From IMG/VR virus record IMGVR_UViG_3300031754_000016, positions 1 to 35,469 of that record: a DNA stretch of 35,469 nucleotides. One strand, 5' to 3'. Under the pieces are notes generated by a model. That model saw only the letters and a program-made list of their open reading frames with translations, had not been told where the DNA came from and made no database searches. The position numbers were made by a program, and so were the translations under genes. Positions 23,576 through 29,312 of this stretch are shown one piece after another. Each line of letters starts with the position of its first letter. Within the stretch, counting starts at the first letter, position 1. This DNA comes from a virus.

Positions 23576-23837
23576 GCTGGCTACACTGGAACAGTACTAC
23601 ACCATGATGGACCGGCGCCCGGACAAGTTTACCCCTGAGCAGGTACAGTTTCAGAAGGATGCCGATGGCTACCCATGTTGTGCCTGTGTGCATTGGTTCT
23701 GGAACCCACTGACAGGGAGTATGGTGTGTGAAGTGATGCGCCCAGACAGTGAAGATGAGATCGTACCGGCTGACTGGACGTGCCAATTTTTTACCCGAGA
23801 CTATGAGACATTCCCTAAAATGGAGGAACCTAAATGA
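23562..23837 (+). CDS. Cys-containing hypothetical protein (91 aa)
   Basis: The start is GTG 23562 after GGAGCTGCA, overlapping the previous gene by 14 bases; ATG 23604 is an alternative. Residues 38-75 show YPCCACVHWFW, then VCEVMRP, ending IVPADWTCQFF. This C-x2-C...C...C spacing could hold a metal. Similar short proteins are common in phages without known role. The stop overlaps the next ATG (ATGA). Confidence 0.5.
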   Translation: MPNSKLATLEQYYTMMDRRPDKFTPEQVQFQKDADGYPCCACVHWFWNPLTGSMVCEVMRPDSEDEIVPADWTCQFFTRDYETFPKMEEPK

Positions 23838-24202
23838 CTAGCTACCATAGTTGGAGCCAGGCCATGTACCCGTGGGACCTAGCGAAGTGTGGTTGCTGTA
23901 TGTTGATGCATGCAGACGTTGTTGAGAACGTTAGTAAGTTCTGCAAAGACCAAGCGGCCCACGAAGAGATGCGGGATGTGATCACTGAGCAGGGACTGGG
24001 GGAGTTTTACAAGGCTCGTATCCAGGACTGGCGTAATGGCTACCACGGCCCTGAGTCACCTGAGGCCACTAAGTTTCTAGCAGATAACCTGGAGCGGGCT
24101 GTGGCCATCCGGGAACTGTTCCGGGACGAGTATGCCAATAACCCTGCGCCACCTGAGCAGATGGAGTTAGCGCTTGAGCCAGTGGCTGCACCAGAGGTAT
24201 AG
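23834..24202 (+). CDS. Hypothetical protein (122 aa)
   Basis: ATG 23834 overlaps the previous stop. It contains KCGCCMLMHADVV (C-x-C-C) near residue 18, then charged helices (FLADNLERAVAIRELFRDEY) and an acidic Pro/Glu tail. Not recognised. Its last 29 bases overlap the SprT-like gene. Confidence 0.5.
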   Translation: MTSYHSWSQAMYPWDLAKCGCCMLMHADVVENVSKFCKDQAAHEEMRDVITEQGLGEFYKARIQDWRNGYHGPESPEATKFLADNLERAVAIRELFRDEYANNPAPPEQMELALEPVAAPEV

Positions 24203-24482
24203 CACTTTTAACCGGATGTATTTTGGGGGCAGGCTGCCACGTGACACTGTGCTGATGTGGACCACCCGGTTGCCTCCTAAGGTGTGTGCGCGTAAATATA
24301 AGTTAGAGAGTGGCCCACAGCTTATATTGTTCAATCACAAGTTGGAGCCCTGGCAGGACGTGATTGAGATGAGCTTGCTCCATGAGATGGCCCACATGGC
24401 CACGGTTAACAACCATGGCCGCAGGTGGCAATCTGAAATGCTGCGCCTCGCCAAGGCAGGCGCCTTCCGCGATAGGTGGTGA
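24174..24482 (+). CDS. SprT-like zinc metalloprotease domain (102 aa)
   Basis: TTG 24174, seven bases after GGAG, gives the full N-terminal helix seen in the family (YSTFNRMYFGGRLP). H70-E71-M-A-H74 is the HExxH zinc site, and NNHGRRW with H81 supplies the third ligand, as in SprT/Spartan. A C-terminal helix ends the domain, and no zinc ribbon follows, so it is a minimal version. SprT-family proteins cleave proteins crosslinked to DNA; the target in phage infection is unknown. Confidence 0.75.
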   Translation: MSQWLHQRYSTFNRMYFGGRLPRDTVLMWTTRLPPKVCARKYKLESGPQLILFNHKLEPWQDVIEMSLLHEMAHMATVNNHGRRWQSEMLRLAKAGAFRDRW

Positions 24483-24564
24483 CCTCCCATGTGCTACTAA
24501 CTTGCCTGCCGTAGTGGCAGAGGTCTGTTACGCTGTATTCCATAATATGGCGATTGGAGACACT

Positions 24565-24678
24565 ATGCACAAGATGGTTAGCTGGCTAGACCTGAACTAC
24601 CGCATGGTCATGTTAATTTTAATGGCCTACGAGGTGATCATGCTGACTGTGCTCGTTGTAGTGGAAGTGGCCAAGTGA
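24565..24678 (+). CDS. Single-pass membrane peptide (37 aa)
   Basis: ATG 24565 with GGAG five bases upstream; a second ATG at 24547 would add six residues. After MHKMVSWLDLNYR comes one hydrophobic span rich in Met, Leu, Val and Ile (VMLILMAYEVIMLTVLVVV) and a short EVAK end. Its stop is fused with the next GTG start (GTGA). Probably an inner-membrane peptide. Confidence 0.55.
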   Translation: MHKMVSWLDLNYRMVMLILMAYEVIMLTVLVVVEVAK

Positions 24679-25292
24679 TTGATGTATACCTGAGATGTGC
24701 GCCGCAGAACTGGATTCGTGGAGGCATGGCTATAACGTGTATAGCTTGGTGGCGCGATCAGCTGGATGTAAAGCTACATATTATTGCAGCCGAGGGATCA
24801 TGCCTTGAAGAAGTAAGTTTAGATTGCCTTGAGGAGGTAAGTGTAGCTAGAGCTAAAGTGCTGCCACTGGACAACTTTCACTGGGCCTCACGCGCTTATG
24901 CGGATACCCAGGCACAGTCAACACCCTATGTGCTGACCGATGACGACCGGCTGCCGATAGGTGGGAAGTGGCTGGAGCGGGCACTGGCACTGTGGAATAG
25001 GCACAGTGACTACACAATGTTGTGCCCAGTAAGTTATATTCCGGTGGAGCGTCCCCCTGAGCATGTTGGGGCAGACGAGGTAGTCGGTGCCAACAATTCG
25101 TGTGGGGCGCCATACTTTGCTGCCCCCCACCAGATTCCCTATGATACGTTCGCTGGGCCAGCTAACCAGCAAGATCAGATTGTGTGTGCATGGATGCGCC
25201 AGCACAACGTGAAGCACGGCTGGATGAGGGATGTCTATAATTTGCACCTGGGTTTTGGGCACAGTCAAGTAGGTCCCACAGGAGTATACTAA
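24675..25292 (+). CDS. Putative GT-A glycosyltransferase-like protein (205 aa)
   Basis: GTG 24675 overlaps the upstream stop. The N terminus MIDVYLRCAP and the strand LDVKLHIIAA resemble the Rossmann-like start of GT-A enzymes. TPYVLTDDDRLPIG at 83-96 is a DxD-type site for metal and sugar nucleotide, and WLERALALW plus a late GFGHS region agree. Such phage enzymes glycosylate DNA bases, virion or host surface; the target is not shown here. A duplicated CLEEVS segment occurs near residues 43-56. Confidence 0.55.
   Translation: MIDVYLRCAPQNWIRGGMAITCIAWWRDQLDVKLHIIAAEGSCLEEVSLDCLEEVSVARAKVLPLDNFHWASRAYADTQAQSTPYVLTDDDRLPIGGKWLERALALWNRHSDYTMLCPVSYIPVERPPEHVGADEVVGANNSCGAPYFAAPHQIPYDTFAGPANQQDQIVCAWMRQHNVKHGWMRDVYNLHLGFGHSQVGPTGVY
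24801..24848 (+). repeat. 24-bp tandem duplication inside the glycosyltransferase gene
   Basis: Two adjacent 24-base units (24801-24824 and 24825-24848) share TGCCTTGA(A/G)GA(A/G)GTAAGT and encode CLEEVS twice. Differences are mainly synonymous, so the duplication is not brand new. Confidence 0.75.
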
Positions 25293-25295
25293 CCT

Positions 25296-25616
25296 GTGAA
25301 CACTGTAACTTATGAACGTTCTGGACCGCTGAGCATGGCACTATTGCAAGACGCTTACTATGTGCTGGTATGGGGCTACACTGAGCCTGACACCATTAAA
25401 TGTTCCCGAGCCACCAAAGCTAAACTGATTACCGACCTATTCCCTGACGCTCACCTGGATAACGATAGAGTAATCCGGTTCTGCAACGCCACCCTTGAGT
25501 ACGATGACACCCTGGACGACCACACTATTATAATCTGCTATACCGAGCCCCCTGAATATTTCAAACAGCACAAGTGTGCCTATCAAGTACGGGTAACACT
25601 TACTGAACCTGGTTGA
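25296..25616 (+). CDS. Hypothetical protein (106 aa)
   Basis: GTG 25296; GGAG lies 11 bases upstream, so the start is moderately supported. Alpha/beta pattern with ALLQDAYYVLVWGY, DRVIRFCNATLEYDD and a strand HTIIICYTEPPEYF; acidic overall. Not recognised. It is the last gene before the gene-poor CGTA-rich island. Confidence 0.5.
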   Translation: MNTVTYERSGPLSMALLQDAYYVLVWGYTEPDTIKCSRATKAKLITDLFPDAHLDNDRVIRFCNATLEYDDTLDDHTIIICYTEPPEYFKQHKCAYQVRVTLTEPG

Positions 25617-26099
25617 GCATAATTTACCCACTAATTTTTACGCCTACTAAGGCATAGACATCCACGCGCACAGCGTAGATATAGACACGTAGCTCGACCT
25701 ACGAGAGATGGGGTACCCGTAGTAGTAGCACGTGGCGCGTGACACGTAACGCTAACGTAACTATGCCTATCGCTAACGTATCTGGCCATCTACTACACGT
25801 GTAGGACCGTGTGCGTGCGGCTGCGGCAACGTATATATGTGCGAGCGTGTAACGATTACGCGTACAGTGTAATTACTACTACTGCTACGACTGCTACGGA
25901 TGCGCAAGGTGTTGATAACAAAGGGTTGGCGCATGTGGCCATGCGTGTGCACTACGCAATGTGCCGTTTGAGAGAAAACAAGCGGCAGACTCAGGCGAGC
26001 CTCAGTTAGTAACGCATGTACGTACACGGTGTTAACAGCATCGGAAGCGTATGAGTCAACCACTGAGGATATCTAGAGTGTACGGTGTGGGGGTGACAC
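25617..26099 (+). other. Gene-poor CGTA/ACGT-rich region, origin or control candidate
   Basis: No convincing gene: the only frames are short and of odd composition. The stretch is unusually rich in CGTA, ACGT and TACG. It holds direct copies of CGCTAACGTA (25750-25759, 25771-25780), a perfect 12-bp palindrome CTACACGTGTAG (25793-25804), GGGTACCC, and GTAGTAGTAG and TACTACTACTGC runs. Such clustering would suit an origin or regulator-binding region; nothing decides between them. Confidence 0.45.
25750..25780 (+). repeat. Direct repeat CGCTAACGTA x2
   Basis: Two identical 10-base copies at 25750-25759 and 25771-25780, 21 bases (two helical turns) apart. That spacing puts them on the same face of the DNA, as for tandem protein sites or iterons. 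Confidence 0.6.
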
Positions 26100-26480
26100 A
26101 TGCCACATCGTAAACATGATAGCGCGTGGAAACAGTTTGAAACGTTTGGGGTTACGGTACGTCGAGAACGTCCCCTGAGGGATGCCGATGGACACGTGAG
26201 CAAACGTTACGAATTGCCAGCGACGGCGGCAGAGCGGGCCTTGGGACGTGGTCCTAGGTTCACACTGGCACCGCAGCACAAGGGTTCACGCGGTATCAAG
26301 CGGGATTCGCCTATCGGTGAGTTACAGTTGCCACACGTGCATACGGGTGAACGTCTACTCTCACAAGAGGAAACGTATTCACAAGCGCAGTGTACGTGCG
26401 GTAAACCGGCAGATAAGAACAGTATGTTTTGTGGAGACTGTAACTCAGCGACTAGGCGTTACTTAGCGAAGTTTAGCTAA
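26100..26480 (+). CDS. Hypothetical protein with C-terminal zinc ribbon (126 aa)
   Basis: ATG 26100 after GTGGGGGTGAC. The N-terminal two thirds are basic (HRKHDSAWKQFETFG, VTVRRERPLRD). The C-terminal 35 residues contain CTCGKPADKNSMFCGDCN, a C-x-C...C-x2-C zinc ribbon, followed by a basic helix RRYLAKF. Likely binds nucleic acid. It stands alone between two gene-poor stretches and is followed directly by a hairpin. Confidence 0.55.
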   Translation: MPHRKHDSAWKQFETFGVTVRRERPLRDADGHVSKRYELPATAAERALGRGPRFTLAPQHKGSRGIKRDSPIGELQLPHVHTGERLLSQEETYSQAQCTCGKPADKNSMFCGDCNSATRRYLAKFS

Positions 26481-26504
26481 GTGTGCGGGTAGTCACTCGC
26501 ACAC
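26481..26504 (+). terminator. Stem-loop directly after the zinc-ribbon gene
   Basis: GTGTGCG (26481-26487) and CGCACAC (26498-26504) form a perfect 7-bp stem with a 10-base loop, beginning right after the stop codon. No T-run follows, so Rho-independent termination is doubtful; it could be an RNA 3' end protector. Confidence 0.35.
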
Positions 26505-26963
26505 CGTACATTCTGGGTTCGCTTCCCATACGTTGGGTGAACATAGGGCATTGCCCATGTGCACATTAGTTCGCAACCGTGTGCATGGTAATTCGTGCAA
26601 TGATAACCGCGCCTATGTGTGGGAGTCACTATCTTGGCACACTGCGCACCAATTAGCCATTTTGGCGCACGTGGTACCATTCCGCGCATTGCGAGCGGAG
26701 CAATCGTGCTACGTGTTACGGGTAAGCCGCAGAGAAAGTGTGGGATAGTGTGGGGAATCCGATTCGCGTATTGTCCGCGAGAGTATTGCTTTGCTGTATG
26801 TGCGTTCCGACGCACCGCTAGCGAGAGAAAACGCTATGTGCGGTTCGCCTTCACAAACGTATGCAGAGAGAGCCAATACCGGCGCTGTGGTCAGGTGCCA
26901 GCGGCAATAAAACGGCGGTCTGTCCGTAGCGTGGCTACGGTACACTGTGGGAGGGTTACGTAT
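26505..26963 (+). other. Gene-poor stretch
   Basis: Open frames on both strands here have unlikely composition (Cys/Arg/His-rich, no ribosome site) and I reject them. It contains GGGCATTGCCC and other short inverted repeats, and many GCGCA/TGCGC/CGTG words. At its right end lies a leader hairpin, CCGTAGC (26924-26930) and GCTACGG (26934-26940), upstream of the 36-aa membrane gene. Confidence 0.4.
26931..26959 (+). repeat. Duplicated leader, copy 1
   Basis: GTGGCTACGGTAC (26931-26943) and GGGAGGGTTAC (26949-26959) stand in front of the 36-aa gene. The same two blocks, joined directly, precede the 117-aa gene at 27102-27125. The second block carries the ribosome site. Copy 1 includes the 3' arm of a CCGTAGC/GCTACGG hairpin. 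Confidence 0.65.
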
Positions 26964-27074
26964 ATGCTTGATATCATTGGATATACGCTGCTTTGGATGC
27001 TGTTCTTTGCGGTAGTAGCAGTCATCCAAGAGCGTGAAGAGCGCGAGCGCAGGCGTAACTGTAAGCGTGAGTGA
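26964..27074 (+). CDS. Small membrane protein with charged tail (36 aa)
   Basis: ATG 26964 after GGGAGGG. One hydrophobic span (MLDIIGYTLLWMLFFAVVAV) is followed by IQEREERERRRNCKRE, a strongly charged cytoplasmic tail. The shape resembles small phage inner-membrane peptides. The frame is open far upstream, but that part has implausible composition and no ribosome site. Confidence 0.6.
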   Translation: MLDIIGYTLLWMLFFAVVAVIQEREERERRRNCKRE

Positions 27075-27101
27075 CCCTCGCGCAGTGTACCGTACGTCAC
27101 A

Positions 27102-27125
27102 GTGGCTACGGTACGGGAGGGTTAC
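27102..27125 (+). repeat. Duplicated leader, copy 2
   Basis: GTGGCTACGGTAC followed directly by GGGAGGGTTAC, the second copy of the leader at 26931. It gives the 117-aa gene its ribosome site. The duplication suggests co-regulation of the two genes. Confidence 0.65.
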
Positions 27126-27129
27126 AAAC

Positions 27130-27483
27130 ATGACAAATGATGCACAAGCAGGTAAGTTAGTATCGGGTCAGTTCACTGAGGCCGTCAAGGGGCAGACTGG
27201 CCCTGACGCGCAAGCGTCGTTAGGGCGTCCTGTTGGTAAGCCCATGATTGCGCTCCTGATTCTGTTCGCTGTGTTGGATGCTATCAACGCAGGGGGCGAG
27301 TTTGGGGCGCCGAATGGGGTTATCTACTCTGCGCTGATGGCTTTTGGGGCTACGCTAGACCAGCATCAGAGGTTGATTACGTTCCTCACGAGTCAAGGGT
27401 ATGTGACCATCAGTGGGAATGTGCTTCATCTTACTGAGGCAGGCATTAAGCTGATGAATAGCTTAGCGCCGTTGTCAACCTGA
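27130..27483 (+). CDS. Hypothetical protein with winged-helix-like C-terminal half (117 aa)
   Basis: ATG 27130 after GGGAGGGTTAC is preferred over an in-frame ATG at 27034, which has no site. Residues 38-60 are hydrophobic (MIALLILFAVLDAI). Residues 65-113 (GVIYSALMAFGATL, then RLITFLTSQGYVTISGNVLHL) read like the helix-helix-strand hairpin of a winged helix domain. Its stop overlaps the next ATG (TGATG). Confidence 0.5.
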   Translation: MTNDAQAGKLVSGQFTEAVKGQTGPDAQASLGRPVGKPMIALLILFAVLDAINAGGEFGAPNGVIYSALMAFGATLDQHQRLITFLTSQGYVTISGNVLHLTEAGIKLMNSLAPLST

Positions 27484-27635
27484 TGGGGCGCCTATTGGCA
27501 GTGACTGTTGATGTACTGGCAGACACAGCCGAGAACGTATTGGCTGGCGTCTTTTTGTTGATAGGAGTAGCATATTACGCGGTACTAGTGCTACTGCCCA
27601 TCGTGTTGATAATGTGGCTGTTGTCGCACTTCTAG
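27483..27635 (+). CDS. Two-span hydrophobic peptide, holin-like candidate (50 aa)
   Basis: ATG 27483 overlaps the previous stop. After an N-terminal amphipathic part (MGRLLAVTVDVLADTAENV) two hydrophobic spans lie at about 20-31 and 32-47 (AGVFLLIGVAYYAV, LVLLPIVLIMWLL), ending SHF. Size is small for a classical holin and no endolysin is adjacent, so a lysis role is only a candidate. Confidence 0.5.
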   Translation: MGRLLAVTVDVLADTAENVLAGVFLLIGVAYYAVLVLLPIVLIMWLLSHF

Positions 27636-27643
27636 ACAGCCGC

Positions 27644-27683
27644 ACGCGAGACACAGACTGTGTTAACGAAAGTGACCCTCGCG
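27644..27683 (+). repeat. Stem CGCGAG/CTCGCG with inner hairpin
   Basis: CGCGAG near 27644 pairs with CTCGCG ending at 27683, enclosing ACACA-GAC-TGTGT. The 3' arm includes GTGACCCTCGCG, identical to 27071-27082. It is the first of several stems in this intergenic region. Confidence 0.4.
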
Positions 27684-27750
27684 TTCCGTGACCATGCTGC
27701 GGACGGGATTCAAAAAGGTAACGTATCAAGGTGTGGCTCGCCCAGGTGCC

Positions 27751-27787
27751 TTGCACCTTACGGTGCAATGCTCACGTAAACGTGAGC
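27751..27787 (+). repeat. Two adjacent perfect hairpins
   Basis: TTGCACC-TTAC-GGTGCAA (27751-27768) is followed one base later by GCTCACG-TAAA-CGTGAGC (27770-27787). Both have 7-bp perfect stems and tetraloops. No T-run follows either. They directly precede the larger structured element and look like RNA structure rather than protein operators. Confidence 0.6.
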
Positions 27788-27914
27788 TATGTGACTGAGG
27801 CCCACAGGGTCTGAGCTTAAATCGCTCAGATTGTTGCGCTTGCGCAACTTTTGGACAGGGTTAGTGTCCAAAGCTGTGGATACCCCAGGCTCCATGCTAG
27901 GAACGGTCACATAG
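27787..27914 (+). ncRNA. Candidate structured RNA A (multi-helix element)
   Basis: CTATGTGACTG (27787-27797) pairs with CGGTCACATAG (27904-27914), an 11-bp closing helix with one G-U. Inside are AGGCCC-ACA-GGGTCT, TCTGAGC/GCTCAGA (27810-27816/27824-27830), GTTGCG-CTTG-CGCAAC (27833-27848) and TTTGGACA/TGTCCAAA (27850-27857/27865-27872). The first two share a few bases and may alternate. A 19-nt motif CAGGCTCCATGCTAGGAAC (27886-27904) sits just before the closing strand and recurs in element B. It may be a free ncRNA or a leader of the 83-aa gene. No known family recognised. Confidence 0.55.
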
Positions 27915-27918
27915 TCAC

Positions 27919-27942
27919 CTGTATTGTGAACTGTATTGTGAA
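27919..27942 (+). repeat. Tandem 12-bp repeat before the 83-aa gene
   Basis: CTGTATTGTGAA occurs twice without a gap (27919-27930, 27931-27942), directly before the AGGAGAG ribosome site. It could be a tandem operator or a binding site in the leader RNA. Confidence 0.7.
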
Positions 27943-27960
27943 TAGGAGAGTACACACACT

Positions 27961-28212
27961 ATGTCTACTACTGCTACCCGTACCAAGCGCACAGTGAAAC
28001 CGGCCAAGCGTGAGTTGTCCTACCAGGAGTGGAAGACTCAGGTGGACAATGTCATGCACCAGATGTGCGGCTTGGGTGTGGACAGTATTCCGCAGTCGTT
28101 TGGGCTAAAAGAACGGTTTGAAGCTGGGGCCGATATCGGCCAGACGGCTGTGGATGCGTACGAAGCTCTGGAACCTGCGGACTTCGATGACGAGGACGAG
28201 GACGCGGCCTAG
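27961..28212 (+). CDS. Small acidic-tailed phage protein (83 aa)
   Basis: ATG 27961 after TAGGAGAG. A basic N terminus (TRTKRTVKPAKRE) precedes LSYQEWKTQVDNVMHQMCG and GVDSIPQSFGLKERFEAG, then an Asp/Glu tail (DFDDEDEDAA). The helix with YQEW and the following D-x-L/I-P motif recall a widespread small phage family of unknown function. It lies between structured elements A and B, its stop forming part of a downstream hairpin. Confidence 0.6.
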   Translation: MSTTATRTKRTVKPAKRELSYQEWKTQVDNVMHQMCGLGVDSIPQSFGLKERFEAGADIGQTAVDAYEALEPADFDDEDEDAA

Positions 28213-28346
28213 GACTCTAACGAGTCCTAAGGTCACGCAAGCGTGACCATGACCTGCTGTTTAGGTCAGCTCAGGTGGAGTAGGCGCCTGAGCGAGTCAC
28301 ATCTTGGTGCGTGTGTGCGTTGAGGATGGGTAATCCTAGCGCACAC
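28210..28346 (+). repeat. Array of five hairpins after the 83-aa gene
   Basis: In order: TAGGACTC-TAAC-GAGTCCTA (28210-28229), GGTCACG-CAAG-CGTGACC (28231-28248), TGACCT/AGGTCA (28250-28268), GCTCAGG/CCTGAGC (28269-28293) and GTGTGCG/CGCACAC (28313-28346) enclosing AGGAT/ATCCT. They are nearly contiguous and have 6-8 bp perfect stems. A C-rich run then T3 follows the last. This density is far above chance and leads into structured element B. Confidence 0.6.
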
Positions 28347-28357
28347 TCCCCCCTTTG

Positions 28358-28466
28358 CACTGACACAGGTGGTTCTATTGGTCAGGACGCTAGCGAGTTT
28401 GTTATACCGTCTAGCGAGACCGCAGGCTGTATGCTAGGAACATCAGTAGCCACCTGTTCGTCAGTG
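28358..28466 (+). ncRNA. Candidate structured RNA B (multi-helix element)
   Basis: CACTGACACAGGTGG (28358-28372) pairs along 15 bp with CCACCTGT-tc-GTCAGTG (28450-28466), broken only by a 2-nt bulge. Inside, GGTC (28380-28383)/GACC (28418-28421) and CGCTAG/CTAGCG (28388-28393/28411-28416) form one extended hairpin. CAGGCTGTATGCTAGGAAC (28423-28441) matches 17 of 19 bases of the motif in element A and again lies just before the closing strand. The 59-aa gene starts 21 bases later. Confidence 0.55.
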
Positions 28467-28487
28467 TTTCCCACAGTGAGGTGACAT

Positions 28488-28667
28488 ATGCGTAGACGTA
28501 AGTTATCGAAGCTGAGGGCTGGGGCTTTTCGTTTGGCTACCCGCAGGCGTCCTTACACTGGACGTAGGCCAAAGTTTGTGTGGGTTCCTATTCCGCCATG
28601 GGGACAGCGTTCCATAGCTGTCCGGCCAAAGCGTGACCCCATGCCCCATGCGTTAGGCAGTATGTAG
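28488..28667 (+). CDS. Arg-rich small protein (59 aa)
   Basis: ATG 28488 with GAGG upstream. MRRRKLSKLRAGAFRLATRR is followed by RPYTGRRPKFVWVPIPPWGQ and a KRD tail; about one quarter is Arg/Lys. Likely a nucleic-acid-binding peptide. It stands directly after structured element B and one base before a tiny membrane peptide frame. Confidence 0.6.
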   Translation: MRRRKLSKLRAGAFRLATRRRPYTGRRPKFVWVPIPPWGQRSIAVRPKRDPMPHALGSM

Positions 28668-28673
28668 GTGAGT

Positions 28674-28724
28674 ATGATTACAGCCATTATAGTGTTGATA
28701 TTGTTGATTTTAGCCACCGGCTAA
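28674..28724 (+). CDS. Minimal hydrophobic peptide (16 aa)
   Basis: ATG 28674 (or GTG 28668 abutting the previous stop, adding two residues) to TAA 28724. It encodes MITAIIVLILLILATG, a single short membrane-spanning segment and nothing else. Coupled translation with the 59-aa gene would be needed. Its shape matches known tiny membrane peptides of phages and bacteria, but chance cannot be excluded. Confidence 0.35.
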   Translation: MITAIIVLILLILATG

Positions 28725-28758
28725 CGAGCTTTCCCAGCCGATAACAAAGGGGGATACC

Positions 28759-29115
28759 ATGATGACTGATAGTTATAAGCCGTGTACACATCTCAGTGAG
28801 ATTAAGCCACAGGCGAGGGTGGTTGTTGTGGAAGCTGACCACAGGTTGCCGTTTGGCGACCGTACAGTCGTGTGTGAAGACTGTGTTGCGGAGGGGTATG
28901 TGAAGGGGTGGGTCCACTTACGCCAATGTATGGTGTGTGGACACATTGCGTGCTGCAACTCCAGTGACAATAAACATGCGGCGCGTCATGCGCATTCACA
29001 GGGGCATCACATTATCAGGTCTGTGGAGCCCAACGAGCATTGGGGATGGTGCTACATTGACAGTGTGGAGCTGGAGATGAACCCGTATCCACATGTTGAC
29101 GTAGTACTTGTCTAA
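28759..29115 (+). CDS. UBP-type zinc finger protein (118 aa)
   Basis: ATG 28759 after AAAGGGGGATACC. The whole protein is one domain: C9-H11, C39-x2-C42, C57-x2-C60, C65/C66, H73, H77 and H83/H84, with GWVHLRQC, CNSSDNKHAARH and EPNEHWGWCYID. This is the signature of zf-UBP, the fold that binds the free C-terminal GG of ubiquitin in eukaryotic deubiquitinases and HDAC6, and that occurs alone in some bacteria. All expected ligands are visible. Its role in a phage is unknown; binding a C-terminal tail of a ubiquitin-like or other protein is inference. Confidence 0.85.
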   Translation: MMTDSYKPCTHLSEIKPQARVVVVEADHRLPFGDRTVVCEDCVAEGYVKGWVHLRQCMVCGHIACCNSSDNKHAARHAHSQGHHIIRSVEPNEHWGWCYIDSVELEMNPYPHVDVVLV

Positions 29116-29155
29116 GTCACTGTCTAACGAGTTTAGGCGCCAGTACGGGCCTATG

Positions 29156-29275
29156 GGGGATGCCTGACTCTGACGTTGGCATGCTATATCCTCTCCCCCA
29201 ACATGCACTGCTACATTGGCAGACAAACACGCAATGTAGCTGAGATGTGCTGAGTCCGCTGTTATAGGCATCCCC
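29156..29275 (+). ncRNA. Candidate structured RNA C (multi-helix element)
   Basis: GGGGATGCCT (29156-29165) and AGGCATCCCC (29266-29275) form a perfect 10-bp closing helix. Nested inside are GACTC/GAGTC (29166-29170/29252-29256), GTTGG/CCAAC (29175-29179/29198-29202) and a coaxial GCAC + CTACATTG with CAATGTAG + GTGC (29205-29218/29232-29250). All helices are compatible with one secondary structure. It lies between the UBP gene and the 154-aa gene, so it may be an intercistronic ncRNA or leader. Confidence 0.55.
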
Positions 29276-29312
29276 ACAATTTTGTTCTGCTGTGAACTAA
29301 GGGGGAGATACT

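Noticed and set aside
25809-26009. 66-codon frame in the gene-poor island
   Set aside because: GTG start without ribosome site and low-complexity Thr/Ala/Arg composition arising from TAC/ACG repeats.
26510-26535. T-arm-like TGGGTTCGCTTCCCA, suggesting a tRNA
   Set aside because: No matching 7-bp acceptor stem, D-arm or anticodon arm can be found on either side; only the GGGTTCG resemblance exists.
26619-26963. Upstream extension of the 36-aa membrane gene frame (and a 112-codon minus frame at 26477-26815)
   Set aside because: Cys/Arg/His-rich translation without ribosome site; the real site is directly before ATG 26964.
28210-28346. CRISPR-like array impression from serial repeats
   Set aside because: The stems differ in sequence from each other and there are no equal-length spacers; it is a hairpin array, not a CRISPR.
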